This document shows, piece after piece, positions 7,584 through 15,071 of a DNA stretch of 33,347 nt (the first letter of the stretch is position 1; each line of letters opens with the position of its first letter). A program made the position numbers and the translations under genes. The notes under the pieces are model-generated. The model was not told where the DNA came from and ran no database searches. It saw nothing but the letters and a program-made list of their open reading frames with translations. The DNA lies in NCBI GenBank assembly GCA_045616125.1, contig JAZLGC010000061.1:1-33347 (forward strand), given 5' to 3'. This DNA is from Treponema_I sp045616125. GTDB taxonomy: Bacteria > Spirochaetota > Spirochaetia > Treponematales > Treponemataceae.

Positions 7584-7618
7584 ACTTTAAAAGTACAAAA
7601 ACCGTCTCTAAAGGTCAA
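7584..7618 (-). promoter_or_regulatory. Promoter of the membrane protein gene, probably leaderless
   Basis: On the minus strand: TTGACC (7618-7613), a 17-bp spacer, TACTTT (7595-7590), six bases, then the ATG (7583-7581). The expected transcription start coincides with the start codon, and no Shine-Dalgarno is present. Confidence 0.65.
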
Positions 7619-7635
7619 TGATTGTATTCAAAGTA

Positions 7636-7670
7636 TTGTACTAGAGTCGTAAAAAACCGATACTGTCAGT
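7636..7670 (+). promoter_or_regulatory. Promoter of the 7671 gene, probably leaderless
   Basis: TTGTAC (7636-7641), a 17-bp spacer, GATACT (7659-7664), six bases, then ATG 7671. The spacing to the start codon equals that of the divergent neighbour and no Shine-Dalgarno is visible. Confidence 0.5.
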
Positions 7671-8249
7671 ATGAAGCGCTTTATTTCACTATGTATTGCC
7701 CTGTGCTGCATTGTTGTTTCTGCAGTTGCGTATGAACGGGCCTCTTTTGACTGGAATATTTCAACATCAGCAGTCAGCTATGGTTCTGCTGCTGTGCGGC
7801 AGGCTGTAAAATCCGTTACTGTGGGAGATTATACTCATCTGGTTATTTCCGGCGAAACGGGAACTTCTGTAAAGCTGGATGATGTTCTTTTTGGGACTGT
7901 TTCACTTACTCCCGTTGCTGACATATATACCGGTAATATGGGAGAAGCTATTTTGCTTGATTACAGTGGCAACGCAGGTCTTCGGATGTATCCCGGTATT
8001 GGAGGTATGAATATTGGTGTCGAATATTCACTGGGATGCCGCCAGGATTATTTCAGGTCAGGCGAGGAAGATGGAATCGTTAGCTTTACACCCTTTGGTA
8101 ATGGTTTCCGTTTTATTGCCGAATATGATTTTTCCATACATACCTCAGGATATGCACCAGTTGTTGGTGTTGCCTGGCGTCACATGCCCCGCGGCAATAA
8201 TGAATCTGACAACATTTTTTCACTGTATGTCAGTTTTCAGAATAATTGA
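7671..8249 (+). CDS. Secreted or outer-membrane protein, unknown function
   Basis: A 192-residue protein with a Sec signal peptide (MKRFISLCIALCCIVVSAVAYE, probable cleavage after VAY or VSAVA). The mature part is rich in Gly, Tyr and alternating hydrophobic residues (NIGVEYSLGCRQDYF, FRFIAEYDFSIHTSGY, PVVGVAWRH) and ends with FSLYVSFQNN. This is typical of a small outer-membrane beta-barrel with an aromatic terminal strand. I do not recognise a named family. It lies alone between the divergent membrane protein and argC, 55 nt before the latter. Confidence 0.7.
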   Translation: MKRFISLCIALCCIVVSAVAYERASFDWNISTSAVSYGSAAVRQAVKSVTVGDYTHLVISGETGTSVKLDDVLFGTVSLTPVADIYTGNMGEAILLDYSGNAGLRMYPGIGGMNIGVEYSLGCRQDYFRSGEEDGIVSFTPFGNGFRFIAEYDFSIHTSGYAPVVGVAWRHMPRGNNESDNIFSLYVSFQNN

Positions 8250-8304
8250 TGTGGTGATTTACAGAAAGCATTTATAGAATACATAAAAAAAGGAAAAGAC
8301 ATAC

Positions 8305-9267
8305 ATGAGTTATTCAGTTTTCATTGACGGACAGGAAGGAACCACCGGATTAAAGATTATGGAGCGTTTTGCAAAGCGCGATGATATTACAATTATCAAA
8401 ATCGATGAGGATAAACGAAAGGATCCTGCAGAACGCCAGCGCCTGATTAACGAAAGTGATTTCACTTTCCTCTGTCTGCCCGATGCAGCTTCAAAAGAAA
8501 GTGCTGCTCTCTGCACCAATCCTCATACCCGCATTATCGATGCTTCTACTGCCCACCGTACTAATCCTGATTGGGCATACGGCTTTCCTGAGCTTGATGC
8601 TGCTTTCCGCACAAAAATCGAGCAATCGCACCGGGTTGCTACTCCCGGCTGCTATGCCAGCGGTTTCAATGCCATCGGGTATCCACTGGTAAAACATGGC
8701 ATTGTACCTGCAGATTATCCGGTAACCATTTCTGCCGTAAGCGGATACAGTGGTGCCGGTAAAAAAGCCATAGCCGTATACGAAAGTACAGATAAACCTG
8801 CTGATTATGAATCACCACGGCTGTATGCCCTGACTCAGGCCCACAAGCATCTGCCGGAAATGAAACTGGTATCAGGCTTAAGTCAGGAACCTATTTTCAT
8901 GCCTTATGTCTGTGACTACTTTGCTGGTATGACGGTAACAGTTCCGCTTTTTGCAAACCGGCTGGCTAAAAAAGTAACGGCTCATGATGTATGGGAAGCT
9001 CTTGCTGAACACTATGACCATACCAAGTACAATGGTAAAAGCTTTGTTACAGTAGTTCCCTTTATGGGTGAAAACTACCTGCCTGAGCAGTTTATTCCTG
9101 CAAACACGCTGGCTGGCACAAACAACATGGAAGTTATCGTTTACGGTAACGATGACCGCATCATGGTAACTACCCGTTTTGATAACCTTGGCAAAGGTGC
9201 CAGCGGGGCTGCTGTACAGTGCATGAACATTATGATGGGCATTGATGAAACAACCGGTCTGGTGTGA
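8305..9267 (+). CDS. argC: N-acetyl-gamma-glutamyl-phosphate reductase (short type)
   Basis: A 320-residue enzyme of arginine synthesis that reduces N-acetylglutamyl phosphate to the semialdehyde with NADPH. The N-terminal VFIDGQEGTTGLKI is the nucleotide-binding loop of the shorter, type-2 ArgC proteins. The catalytic cysteine is Cys116 in VATPGCYASG. SAVSGYSGAGKK is also diagnostic. The ATG at 8305 follows AAAGGAAA. No other arg gene is in the window, so the pathway must be encoded elsewhere. The azlC gene starts 12 nt after the stop and is probably cotranscribed. Confidence 0.93.
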   Translation: MSYSVFIDGQEGTTGLKIMERFAKRDDITIIKIDEDKRKDPAERQRLINESDFTFLCLPDAASKESAALCTNPHTRIIDASTAHRTNPDWAYGFPELDAAFRTKIEQSHRVATPGCYASGFNAIGYPLVKHGIVPADYPVTISAVSGYSGAGKKAIAVYESTDKPADYESPRLYALTQAHKHLPEMKLVSGLSQEPIFMPYVCDYFAGMTVTVPLFANRLAKKVTAHDVWEALAEHYDHTKYNGKSFVTVVPFMGENYLPEQFIPANTLAGTNNMEVIVYGNDDRIMVTTRFDNLGKGASGAAVQCMNIMMGIDETTGLV

Positions 9268-9279
9268 GTTCTGACATTT

Positions 9280-10005
9280 ATGACACACGAAGATTCTTTT
9301 GTTACCGGCATTCGTGACGGTATCCCCATCTGCCTGGGATACCTTTCTGTCTCTTTTGCCTTTGGTATTTTTGCTGTAGCCCAGGGCTTGTTCCCCTGGG
9401 AAGTCATAATTATTTCAGCTACTAACCTGACCAGTGCCGGTCAGCTGGCTGCGGTCCCTATTATCTGCGGTATGCTGCCTTTTGTTGAACTGGCTCTGTC
9501 ACAGCTGGTCATCAATCTGCGCTATGCCCTTATGTCCATTAGTCTTTCCCAGAAGTTTGATGACAAGGTACGTCTTTTTGACCGCTTTGCCATTGCTTTT
9601 TTCAACACTGACGAGATTTTTGCTGTTGCATCCGGTAAGGCAGACAAAGTAGGCCGTCACTACATGTATGGCCTTGGTCTTACCCCGTTTCTGGGATGGA
9701 CCATCGGTACAACTTTGGGCGCCTATGCCGGCAATATTCTGCCTGACGCTGTTACCAATGCTTTGGGAATTGCCATTTATGCCATGTTCATTGCCATTAT
9801 TCTGCCGGCAGCAAAAAAACACCGGCCGGTATTAATCTGTATTGCCATTGCTACTGTCCTCAGTATTGCGTTCTCGGTGATTCCTCTGCTTAAAACAGTT
9901 TCCGGCGGTATGGTAATTATTATTTGCGCAATCGTTGCCAGTACCATTATGGCTGTTGCCGCACCTGTGGCTGATCAGTCTGAACAGGAGGCAGCCCGTG
10001 ACTGA
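9280..10005 (+). CDS. azlC: Branched-chain amino acid exporter subunit AzlC
   Basis: A 241-residue polytopic protein of the AzlC/YgaZ family, the large subunit of a branched-chain amino acid efflux permease. The N-terminal GIRDGIPICLGYLSVSFAFG and the ATNLTSAGQLAA motif are characteristic. Several further hydrophobic segments follow, and the tail is charged. The stop codon overlaps the start of azlD by 8 nt, the usual coupling for this pair. argC lies just upstream. Confidence 0.9.
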   Translation: MTHEDSFVTGIRDGIPICLGYLSVSFAFGIFAVAQGLFPWEVIIISATNLTSAGQLAAVPIICGMLPFVELALSQLVINLRYALMSISLSQKFDDKVRLFDRFAIAFFNTDEIFAVASGKADKVGRHYMYGLGLTPFLGWTIGTTLGAYAGNILPDAVTNALGIAIYAMFIAIILPAAKKHRPVLICIAIATVLSIAFSVIPLLKTVSGGMVIIICAIVASTIMAVAAPVADQSEQEAARD

Positions 10006-10309
10006 TATTGCACTCTTTTTTGAATATCTTGCCGTTATGGCAGGCGTTACCTATCTTATCCGAATGCTGCCTTTGGTTCTGTTCCGTAAGCCCATTACCA
10101 ACCGGTTCATCAAGTCATTTTTGTATTACATTCCCTATGCTGTTCTGGGAGCCATGACATTTCCGGCTATCTTCAGCAGTACGGGAAATACGGTCACTGC
10201 CATTGCCGGTTGTGTGACCGCTCTGATTCTCAGCTGGTTTGAAAAGAGCATGCTGGTAGTTGCCCTTTGTGCTTCTCTTGCCGTGTTCCTTTTCGGATTA
10301 GTTTTATGA
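9998..10309 (+). CDS. azlD: Branched-chain amino acid exporter small subunit AzlD
   Basis: A 103-residue membrane protein with about four hydrophobic segments. TYLIRMLPLVLFRK near the N-terminus and IPYAVLGAMTFPAIF are the AzlD/YgaH signature. I choose the GTG at 9998 because AGGAGG (9986-9991) stands 6 nt before it and it overlaps the azlC stop. The reading frame is open further upstream, but only inside azlC. AzlD partners AzlC. Confidence 0.88.
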   Translation: MTDIALFFEYLAVMAGVTYLIRMLPLVLFRKPITNRFIKSFLYYIPYAVLGAMTFPAIFSSTGNTVTAIAGCVTALILSWFEKSMLVVALCASLAVFLFGLVL

Positions 10310-10316
10310 TATAGTC

Positions 10317-10402
10317 GGTACAGTGGCATCCGTGCCACTGTACCTTACAGAGTTTTGTGTGCCACAAAACTCTCATAAGTTTGCGCCGTCGTCCATGACG
10401 GC
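10317..10402. repeat. Three consecutive hairpins between azlD and ychF
   Basis: Stem 1: GGTACAGTGGCA (10317-10328), loop TCCG, TGCCACTGTACC (10333-10344). Stem 2: AGAGTTTTGTG (10349-10359), loop TGC, CACAAAACTCT (10363-10373). Stem 3: GCCGTC (10385-10390), loop GTCCAT, GACGGC (10397-10402). No T tract follows, so these are not simple terminators. The last ends just before the ychF ribosome-binding site. A similar three-hairpin block lies between gatA and gatB. Confidence 0.8.
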
Positions 10403-10417
10403 AGATTGGAGTATATT

Positions 10418-11524
10418 ATGTCTATTAACTGTGGTATTGTAGGACTTCCCAACGTTGGTAAATCTACTATTTTTTCGGCTCTTACCGCCGCCCCGGCAGA
10501 AGCTGCCAACTATCCTTTCTGTACCATTAATCCCAATATCGGTATTGTTGATCTGCCAGATGCCCGTCTTGATTATCTGGCAGACAAATTCGTTTCAAAG
10601 AAAAAGATTCCTGCAACCGTAGAATTCGTTGATATTGCCGGACTTGTTAAAGGGGCTTCAAAAGGTGAAGGTCTGGGAAACCAGTTCCTGGCCAACATCC
10701 GTGAAGTAGGCGTTATTGCCCATGTTGTACGCTGCTTTGAAAACGCTGATATTGTGCACGTAAACAACAAGATTGATCCAGCTGATGATATTGAAACCAT
10801 CAACATGGAACTGGCTTTTGCAGACCTGGATACGGTTAACCGCCGCATTGAAAAGGCAACCAAAGCTGCCCGTGTAAGCAAGGAAGAAGCAAAAAAAGCA
10901 GAAGTTGTCATGGCTGCCATCAACAAAATCAAGCCGCTTCTGGAAAACGGCCAGCCTGCCCGCGGTGCTGAACTGACTGATGATGAAACTGCAGCCCTCT
11001 ATGACTGTCACCTTATTACCATGAAACCTATGATGTACGTTTGTAACGTTGATGAAGACGGCGTTAAGAACGGAAATAAGTATATCGACACCGTAAAGGA
11101 AATTGCAGAAAAACAGGGCTGCGATGTAGTTGTCATCTGCGGTAAGTTTGAAGCAGAGCTTGCTGACATGGAAAGCAACGAAGAACGTCTTGAGTTCCTG
11201 AGCGAACTGGGGTTGAAAGAATCAGGCCTTTCTGTTCTGGCCCGTGCTGCCTACCATTTGATGGGGCTCCGCACCTTCCTGACTGCCGGTCCTGACGAAA
11301 GCCGTGCATGGACCATTCACGCCGGTGATACCGCTCCTAAGGCTGCCGGTGTTATTCATACTGACTTTGAAAAGGGATTTATTAAGGCTGAAGTATACAG
11401 CTTTGATGATCTGGTAAAATACGGCAGTGAGGCTGAAATCAAGGCAGCTGGTAAGTACCGCATTGAAGGTAAGGAATACATTATGCAGGACGGCGACGTA
11501 GTCTTCTTCCGGTTTAATGTATAA
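10418..11524 (+). CDS. ychF: Ribosome-associated ATPase YchF/OLA1
   Basis: 368 residues, the usual length of this universally conserved Obg-related P-loop NTPase that binds ribosomes and influences translation and stress responses. The P-loop is GLPNVGKST (about 8-16). The specificity motif reads NVDE instead of NKxD, which is the YchF hallmark for ATP preference. The C-terminal TGS-like domain ends in the typical EYIMQDGDVVFFRFNV. The ATG at 10418 has GGAG 6 nt upstream. An in-frame codon at 10406 precedes it but has no signal. Confidence 0.95.
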   Translation: MSINCGIVGLPNVGKSTIFSALTAAPAEAANYPFCTINPNIGIVDLPDARLDYLADKFVSKKKIPATVEFVDIAGLVKGASKGEGLGNQFLANIREVGVIAHVVRCFENADIVHVNNKIDPADDIETINMELAFADLDTVNRRIEKATKAARVSKEEAKKAEVVMAAINKIKPLLENGQPARGAELTDDETAALYDCHLITMKPMMYVCNVDEDGVKNGNKYIDTVKEIAEKQGCDVVVICGKFEAELADMESNEERLEFLSELGLKESGLSVLARAAYHLMGLRTFLTAGPDESRAWTIHAGDTAPKAAGVIHTDFEKGFIKAEVYSFDDLVKYGSEAEIKAAGKYRIEGKEYIMQDGDVVFFRFNV

Positions 11525-11711
11525 GTCGATTATGTGGTGAAAAGCCCTACCGCGGCGAACCTGTTCCGCCTGCGGTCGGTGCCGTGTAATTGGAATTTCG
11601 CTCACTGCGTTCGCTCACGGCAATACCGCTTGCGGATCAGAACCGCCGCTCCCGGTCTTTTCTCCACGTTGCGTTTCTGAAAAAACCGGAATAAGCTCCT
11701 TTCTTTGGGGG
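11525..11711. other. Intergenic region with imperfect GC-rich palindromes
   Basis: Between the convergent ychF and trxA genes. It holds ACCGC/GCGGT arms (about 11550-11577), GCCGTG (about 11580-11585) facing CACGGC (about 11616-11621) around TTCGCTCACTGCGTTCGCTC, a small CCGCTTGCGG hairpin, and CCGGTCTTTT facing AAAAAACCGG (about 11653-11692). The last may weakly terminate transcription from either side. No ORF is supported. Confidence 0.5.
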
Positions 11712-12020
11712 TTAAGCCAGCAGTTCCAGGATACCGTCTTTGTCGCGGGCACCGGCTTCGCGGCGTACGCTTTTTCCGTCCTTGAATACCATCAGGGTAG
11801 GAATGCTCATTACGTTGAACTGTTCAGCCAGTTCCGGCTGGTCGTCAACGTCTACTTTACATACAGAAATTTCGGGGTGTTCTTCGGCTACAGCTTCGAG
11901 GTGAGGGGCAGTTGCACGGCAGGGACCGCACCAGGTTGCCCAGAAATCAATGAGAACAGTACCTTTCTTATCCAGTACTTCAGCCTGAAAATTGTCTTTT
12001 GTCAGATGTGTAATAGCCAT
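11712..12020 (-). CDS. trxA: Thioredoxin
   Basis: A 102-residue classical thioredoxin that reduces cytoplasmic disulfides using thioredoxin reductase. The active site is WCGPC with Cys31 and Cys34, the buried Asp25 is in LIDFWATW, and the cis-proline is in SIPTL. A strong Shine-Dalgarno AGGAGG lies 9 nt before the ATG. It begins 39 nt after the stop of the phosphatase-fold lipoprotein gene on the same strand, so it may be read from that gene. A promoter-like TTGATT-N17-TATACA also lies just upstream, but its -10 would overlap the ribosome site. Confidence 0.95.
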   Translation of the reverse strand: MAITHLTKDNFQAEVLDKKGTVLIDFWATWCGPCRATAPHLEAVAEEHPEISVCKVDVDDQPELAEQFNVMSIPTLMVFKDGKSVRREAGARDKDGILELLA

Positions 12021-12059
12021 TGTATATGACCTCCTGTATACCTATAAGGTACTCATAAA

Positions 12060-13115
12060 TCAATGATTCGTGTATTGAATTTTTACTTTTAAAGGGAAAT
12101 GATCACTAAAACCTTCTCCCTTCCACACATTATACCCGTTAGGATACCCACTATCTGTCGCCAGATTCCCTCTGGTCAATGTTTCAAATGATACAACCCG
12201 TATCGGACCACACAAAAAAACATGGTCCAGTGTATTCCAGCTGCCATCATAATAATAACTGCCCGGATCTTTACTGCCGAACCAGGGTGAATCAACAGTA
12301 GTTTTACTGAACAGAGATCTTAGCTGAACCTGCTCCGGTGTGCGGTGTGTCCAGGTAAATTCATTCAGATTGCGGTTGAAATCTCCCACTGCAATGCAGG
12401 CAAAACCTTCTTCCAGAGCTTTCTGTATCCGGTAAGCAAGTACGTTTTCCTGGGTATTGCGCCATACATCGCTTTCCCGCCCTCCCGAACTTTTGCTTTT
12501 CCAGTGGTTTATGAAAATCTTCAACGGGTTTTTGCCTTCTTCAAAAGGAGCCAGGGTAATTTCCAGCATAGGACGCATAACAGGAGGGGAAATTGCAATG
12601 CCGGTCTCGTATCCCTTGAATTGTACGGCAGGAAGTGTTCCGGTAAACTGTGCAGAATGAACAGTCATTTTTTCCAGGGGATATCGTGAAAGTATGCCGC
12701 AACCGATACATCCTTTGTTGCCTCGCGAGAAAGCTGCATAGGGGTAGGGGACTGAAAGACTGTGCTGCATATGCAGCATGTTGGAAATGTCATGGAGTAC
12801 CGCCTCGTTTTCAACTTCCATAAAACACCAGATATCTGCATCAGTTGACTCCATCAGGGAGCACAGTCGCTTTAACCGCTGCAGGTATTTTTCTTCACTC
12901 CAGCATGATTTACTGCCGGAATAATCTTCATATTCAGTGCCGGTGTCTACCGCATCAAAAAACTCCTGCAGGTTCCAGCTGATGATTGTCAAACCTGATT
13001 CCGACTGGCGGAAAAACTGAGGCGGGATGGTGGTGTATGCAGAATCACAGGAAAAAGACGACAGAATAAAAAAAAGACAACAGATTGTAATACATAAAAC
13101 AAATGTTTTTTTCAT
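12060..13115 (-). CDS. Endonuclease/exonuclease/phosphatase-fold lipoprotein
   Basis: 351 residues. A signal peptide ends in lipobox SSFSC with Cys23, so the protein is probably anchored outside the cytoplasm. The EEP metal-dependent fold is clear: ISWNLQEFF, the metal-binding Glu in MEVENE, NHWKSK, VGDFNRN, LDHVF and SDHFPLK, in canonical order. Family members cleave DNA, RNA, phospholipids or phosphoesters, and the substrate cannot be deduced. The ATG has AGAGG 8 nt upstream. It is divergent from the LolA-like gene and in line with trxA. A role in nucleic-acid scavenging is possible. Confidence 0.85.
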   Translation of the reverse strand: MKKTFVLCITICCLFFILSSFSCDSAYTTIPPQFFRQSESGLTIISWNLQEFFDAVDTGTEYEDYSGSKSCWSEEKYLQRLKRLCSLMESTDADIWCFMEVENEAVLHDISNMLHMQHSLSVPYPYAAFSRGNKGCIGCGILSRYPLEKMTVHSAQFTGTLPAVQFKGYETGIAISPPVMRPMLEITLAPFEEGKNPLKIFINHWKSKSSGGRESDVWRNTQENVLAYRIQKALEEGFACIAVGDFNRNLNEFTWTHRTPEQVQLRSLFSKTTVDSPWFGSKDPGSYYYDGSWNTLDHVFLCGPIRVVSFETLTRGNLATDSGYPNGYNVWKGEGFSDHFPLKVKIQYTNH

Positions 13116-13152
13116 CAGAAAAACCTCTGTATATATATTGTCTTCCGGCGTG

Positions 13153-13228
13153 CAGAAAATGCCATTTTTCTGAAAAAAAAGTAAAGAAATATGCTCTTAT
13201 TGACCCCAAGGCAGAACTTGTTTAAAAT
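13153..13228 (+). promoter_or_regulatory. lolA-like promoter and a nearby palindrome
   Basis: TTGACC (13200-13205), a 17-bp spacer and TAAAAT (13223-13228) form a strong sigma-70-type promoter with an expected start near 13235. This makes the in-frame ATG at 13191 impossible as a start and supports 13260. CAGAAAA (13153-13159) and TTTTCTG (13166-13172) form a near-palindrome in the divergent region that could be an operator for either gene. Confidence 0.7.
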
Positions 13229-13259
13229 GTTTTCACCTTACCGGCAAGAGGATTATTTA

Positions 13260-13937
13260 ATGAAAAAACTGGTCTCAGCTCTGCTGCTGTTGCTGTTTGC
13301 AGGTCTTAGTCTGTCTGCTCAGACTATTCTTACAGCAGGAGCTTACTTTCAGCAGATTTCGGAATATTACGCCACAATCAAAGAATACGAAGCAGAAATA
13401 AATATTACTGCTGAAAAATCAAATATGAGCGGGCATGTTTCTTTCAAGAAGCCCAATTATCTTCGTATTGATTTTACCAACCCGGAAAATCAGGTTATTG
13501 CTTACAACGGTGATTCTATAACTATTTATCTGCCAGGTCCTGATGCAATTCTTGAACAGAGTCTGACAGAAGCTGATGCAAGTGCTTCTGGTGCCAACCT
13601 GGCAACTCCCCAGGGACTGTATCTGCTTTCACGCTATTACTATATTTCCTATGAATCCGGCCAGAAAGCAGTTCCCCTTGATGAAGGTTCTGACGAAAAA
13701 GTAGTTGTTTTCCTGCTTTCCCGCAAAAATGCGACAGAGGGATTCAAAACCATCAGAATCTGTGTAAATGAGAATTCCAAGCTGATTCGCCGCGTTGAAG
13801 CAGTAACTGCAACAGGACAGACTTTTAATTTTGATTTCTATGGTTATGCGCTGAATACAAACATTCCGGACGCCCGGTTTATCTATGCTCCTCCGTCATC
13901 AGCCAACTCCTACAACAACTTCCTGTTCTCGGAATAA
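13260..13937 (+). CDS. LolA-like outer-membrane lipoprotein carrier
   Basis: 225 residues with a cleavable Sec signal (MKKLVSALLLLLFAGLSLSAQ, cut after LSA). The mature part looks like the LolA/LolB beta-sheet fold: a helix with YYATIKEYEAEI, then SGHVSFKKPNYLRIDFTNPENQVIAYNGDSITIYLP, which is the typical 'F.KP..lr..f..P..q....dg..l.iy.P' pattern. LolA ferries lipoproteins from the inner to the outer membrane, which fits the many lipoproteins here. ATG 13260 has AAGAGGA upstream and lies after the predicted transcript start. The RodZ-like gene follows 29 nt downstream. Confidence 0.8.
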   Translation: MKKLVSALLLLLFAGLSLSAQTILTAGAYFQQISEYYATIKEYEAEINITAEKSNMSGHVSFKKPNYLRIDFTNPENQVIAYNGDSITIYLPGPDAILEQSLTEADASASGANLATPQGLYLLSRYYYISYESGQKAVPLDEGSDEKVVVFLLSRKNATEGFKTIRICVNENSKLIRRVEAVTATGQTFNFDFYGYALNTNIPDARFIYAPPSSANSYNNFLFSE

Positions 13938-13966
13938 AAACTGTAACCATATAACGGATTTGATAC

Positions 13967-15064
13967 ATGGAAAGCTTTGGTAAAATATTAAAAGAAACAC
14001 GCTTACAGAAAGATATTACTCTGGATATTATCTCCCGTGATACCGCCATTTCAAAGGCATATCTGGAAGCTATTGAAGAAGAGACTCTCGATATTATTCC
14101 CGGCCAGACCTATGTTTCCGGGTATATCAGAAATTACGCCAACTATATCGGTTGTGATGCCGAATATCTTTTAAAGCTGTATCATGCCAAAATTCTGCAG
14201 GAATCTGCTACTCCGGAAGATCTTCTGAAAATCAGAAAGAGTCCCTGGATTATAGTTCTCCGGGTATTTCTGATTATTCTGGCCGTTGCGCTTCTGGCAA
14301 CCGGCGGCTGGTTCCTTTTCAATTACATAAAGACAAAGAAAGCAGAAGCACAAACGGTAGTAAGTCTTGCTCCAAAAGTTGCAAAAGAGTGGACTGTTAC
14401 TACAAAACCTGAAAGTTTCCGTGTATATCAGGGAGACGTTCTTTTGATTCCATTTGCATCAGGTGCTAAGAAAATTACTGTATCCGGAACCTTAGGCATT
14501 CTTACCCTTTCTTTAGGTAACAATACACAGATTATTGAGCTGGGAGAAGATGTTGCCATTGATGTTGATGGCGATGGAACTACTGATATCAATGTGTATG
14601 TATCAGATTTAAGTTCCAGCAGCGGTTCTGACCGGGGTGCAGATATTACAACGTATATCCGTTCTGGATCAGAGAACTATCTTTCTGATTTTGATGATTC
14701 TCTGATTACTGATGCATCTGCCATTGCACAGGGACGCGAAGTAAAAGTTCTTATTGAAGATAACCGTGCGTATCCGTTTACGTTCCAGGCAACTTTCCGC
14801 GGTAACTGTCTGTTCCGCTATCAGGTAGATTCAGCTGATGCCGTAGAAGATTACTTTACTTCCGGTGATACGGTAGTTCATACAGCCAACAATGCTGCAC
14901 GTCTGTGGATGAGCAATGCAAATACGGTAAAACTGACGGTTACCGGTGACGGTCATCGTGCTGATACTGAAATTGAAAAAGCCGGCCAGGTTCTGGTAGA
15001 AGATATCCGCTGGATTAAAGAAGCTGACGGCGTATATAAACTGGTTGTTGTTACTGTAGACTGA
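13967..15064 (+). CDS. RodZ-like protein (HTH_25, membrane segment, DUF4115)
   Basis: 365 residues. Residues 1-75 form the helix-turn-helix of RodZ (FGKILKETRLQKDITLDIIS..., with the diagnostic GQTYVSGYIRNYANY). One membrane segment lies at about 94-120 and a large extracytoplasmic region ends in a DUF4115-like beta domain (IEDNRAYPFTFQATFRGNCLFRYQVD). RodZ links MreB to the cell-wall machinery in rods and spirals. An inserted middle portion (about 140-245), rich in Asp, Ser and Gly, is longer than usual. It sits 7 nt before rimO. Confidence 0.85.
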   Translation: MESFGKILKETRLQKDITLDIISRDTAISKAYLEAIEEETLDIIPGQTYVSGYIRNYANYIGCDAEYLLKLYHAKILQESATPEDLLKIRKSPWIIVLRVFLIILAVALLATGGWFLFNYIKTKKAEAQTVVSLAPKVAKEWTVTTKPESFRVYQGDVLLIPFASGAKKITVSGTLGILTLSLGNNTQIIELGEDVAIDVDGDGTTDINVYVSDLSSSSGSDRGADITTYIRSGSENYLSDFDDSLITDASAIAQGREVKVLIEDNRAYPFTFQATFRGNCLFRYQVDSADAVEDYFTSGDTVVHTANNAARLWMSNANTVKLTVTGDGHRADTEIEKAGQVLVEDIRWIKEADGVYKLVVVTVD

Positions 15065-15071
15065 GGATCCA

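Noticed and set aside
12036..12046. ATAGGTATA half-site before trxA
   Set aside because: Only one arm of the palindrome is present and there is no paired ACCTAT seven bases away. Regulation by the same factor is not supported.
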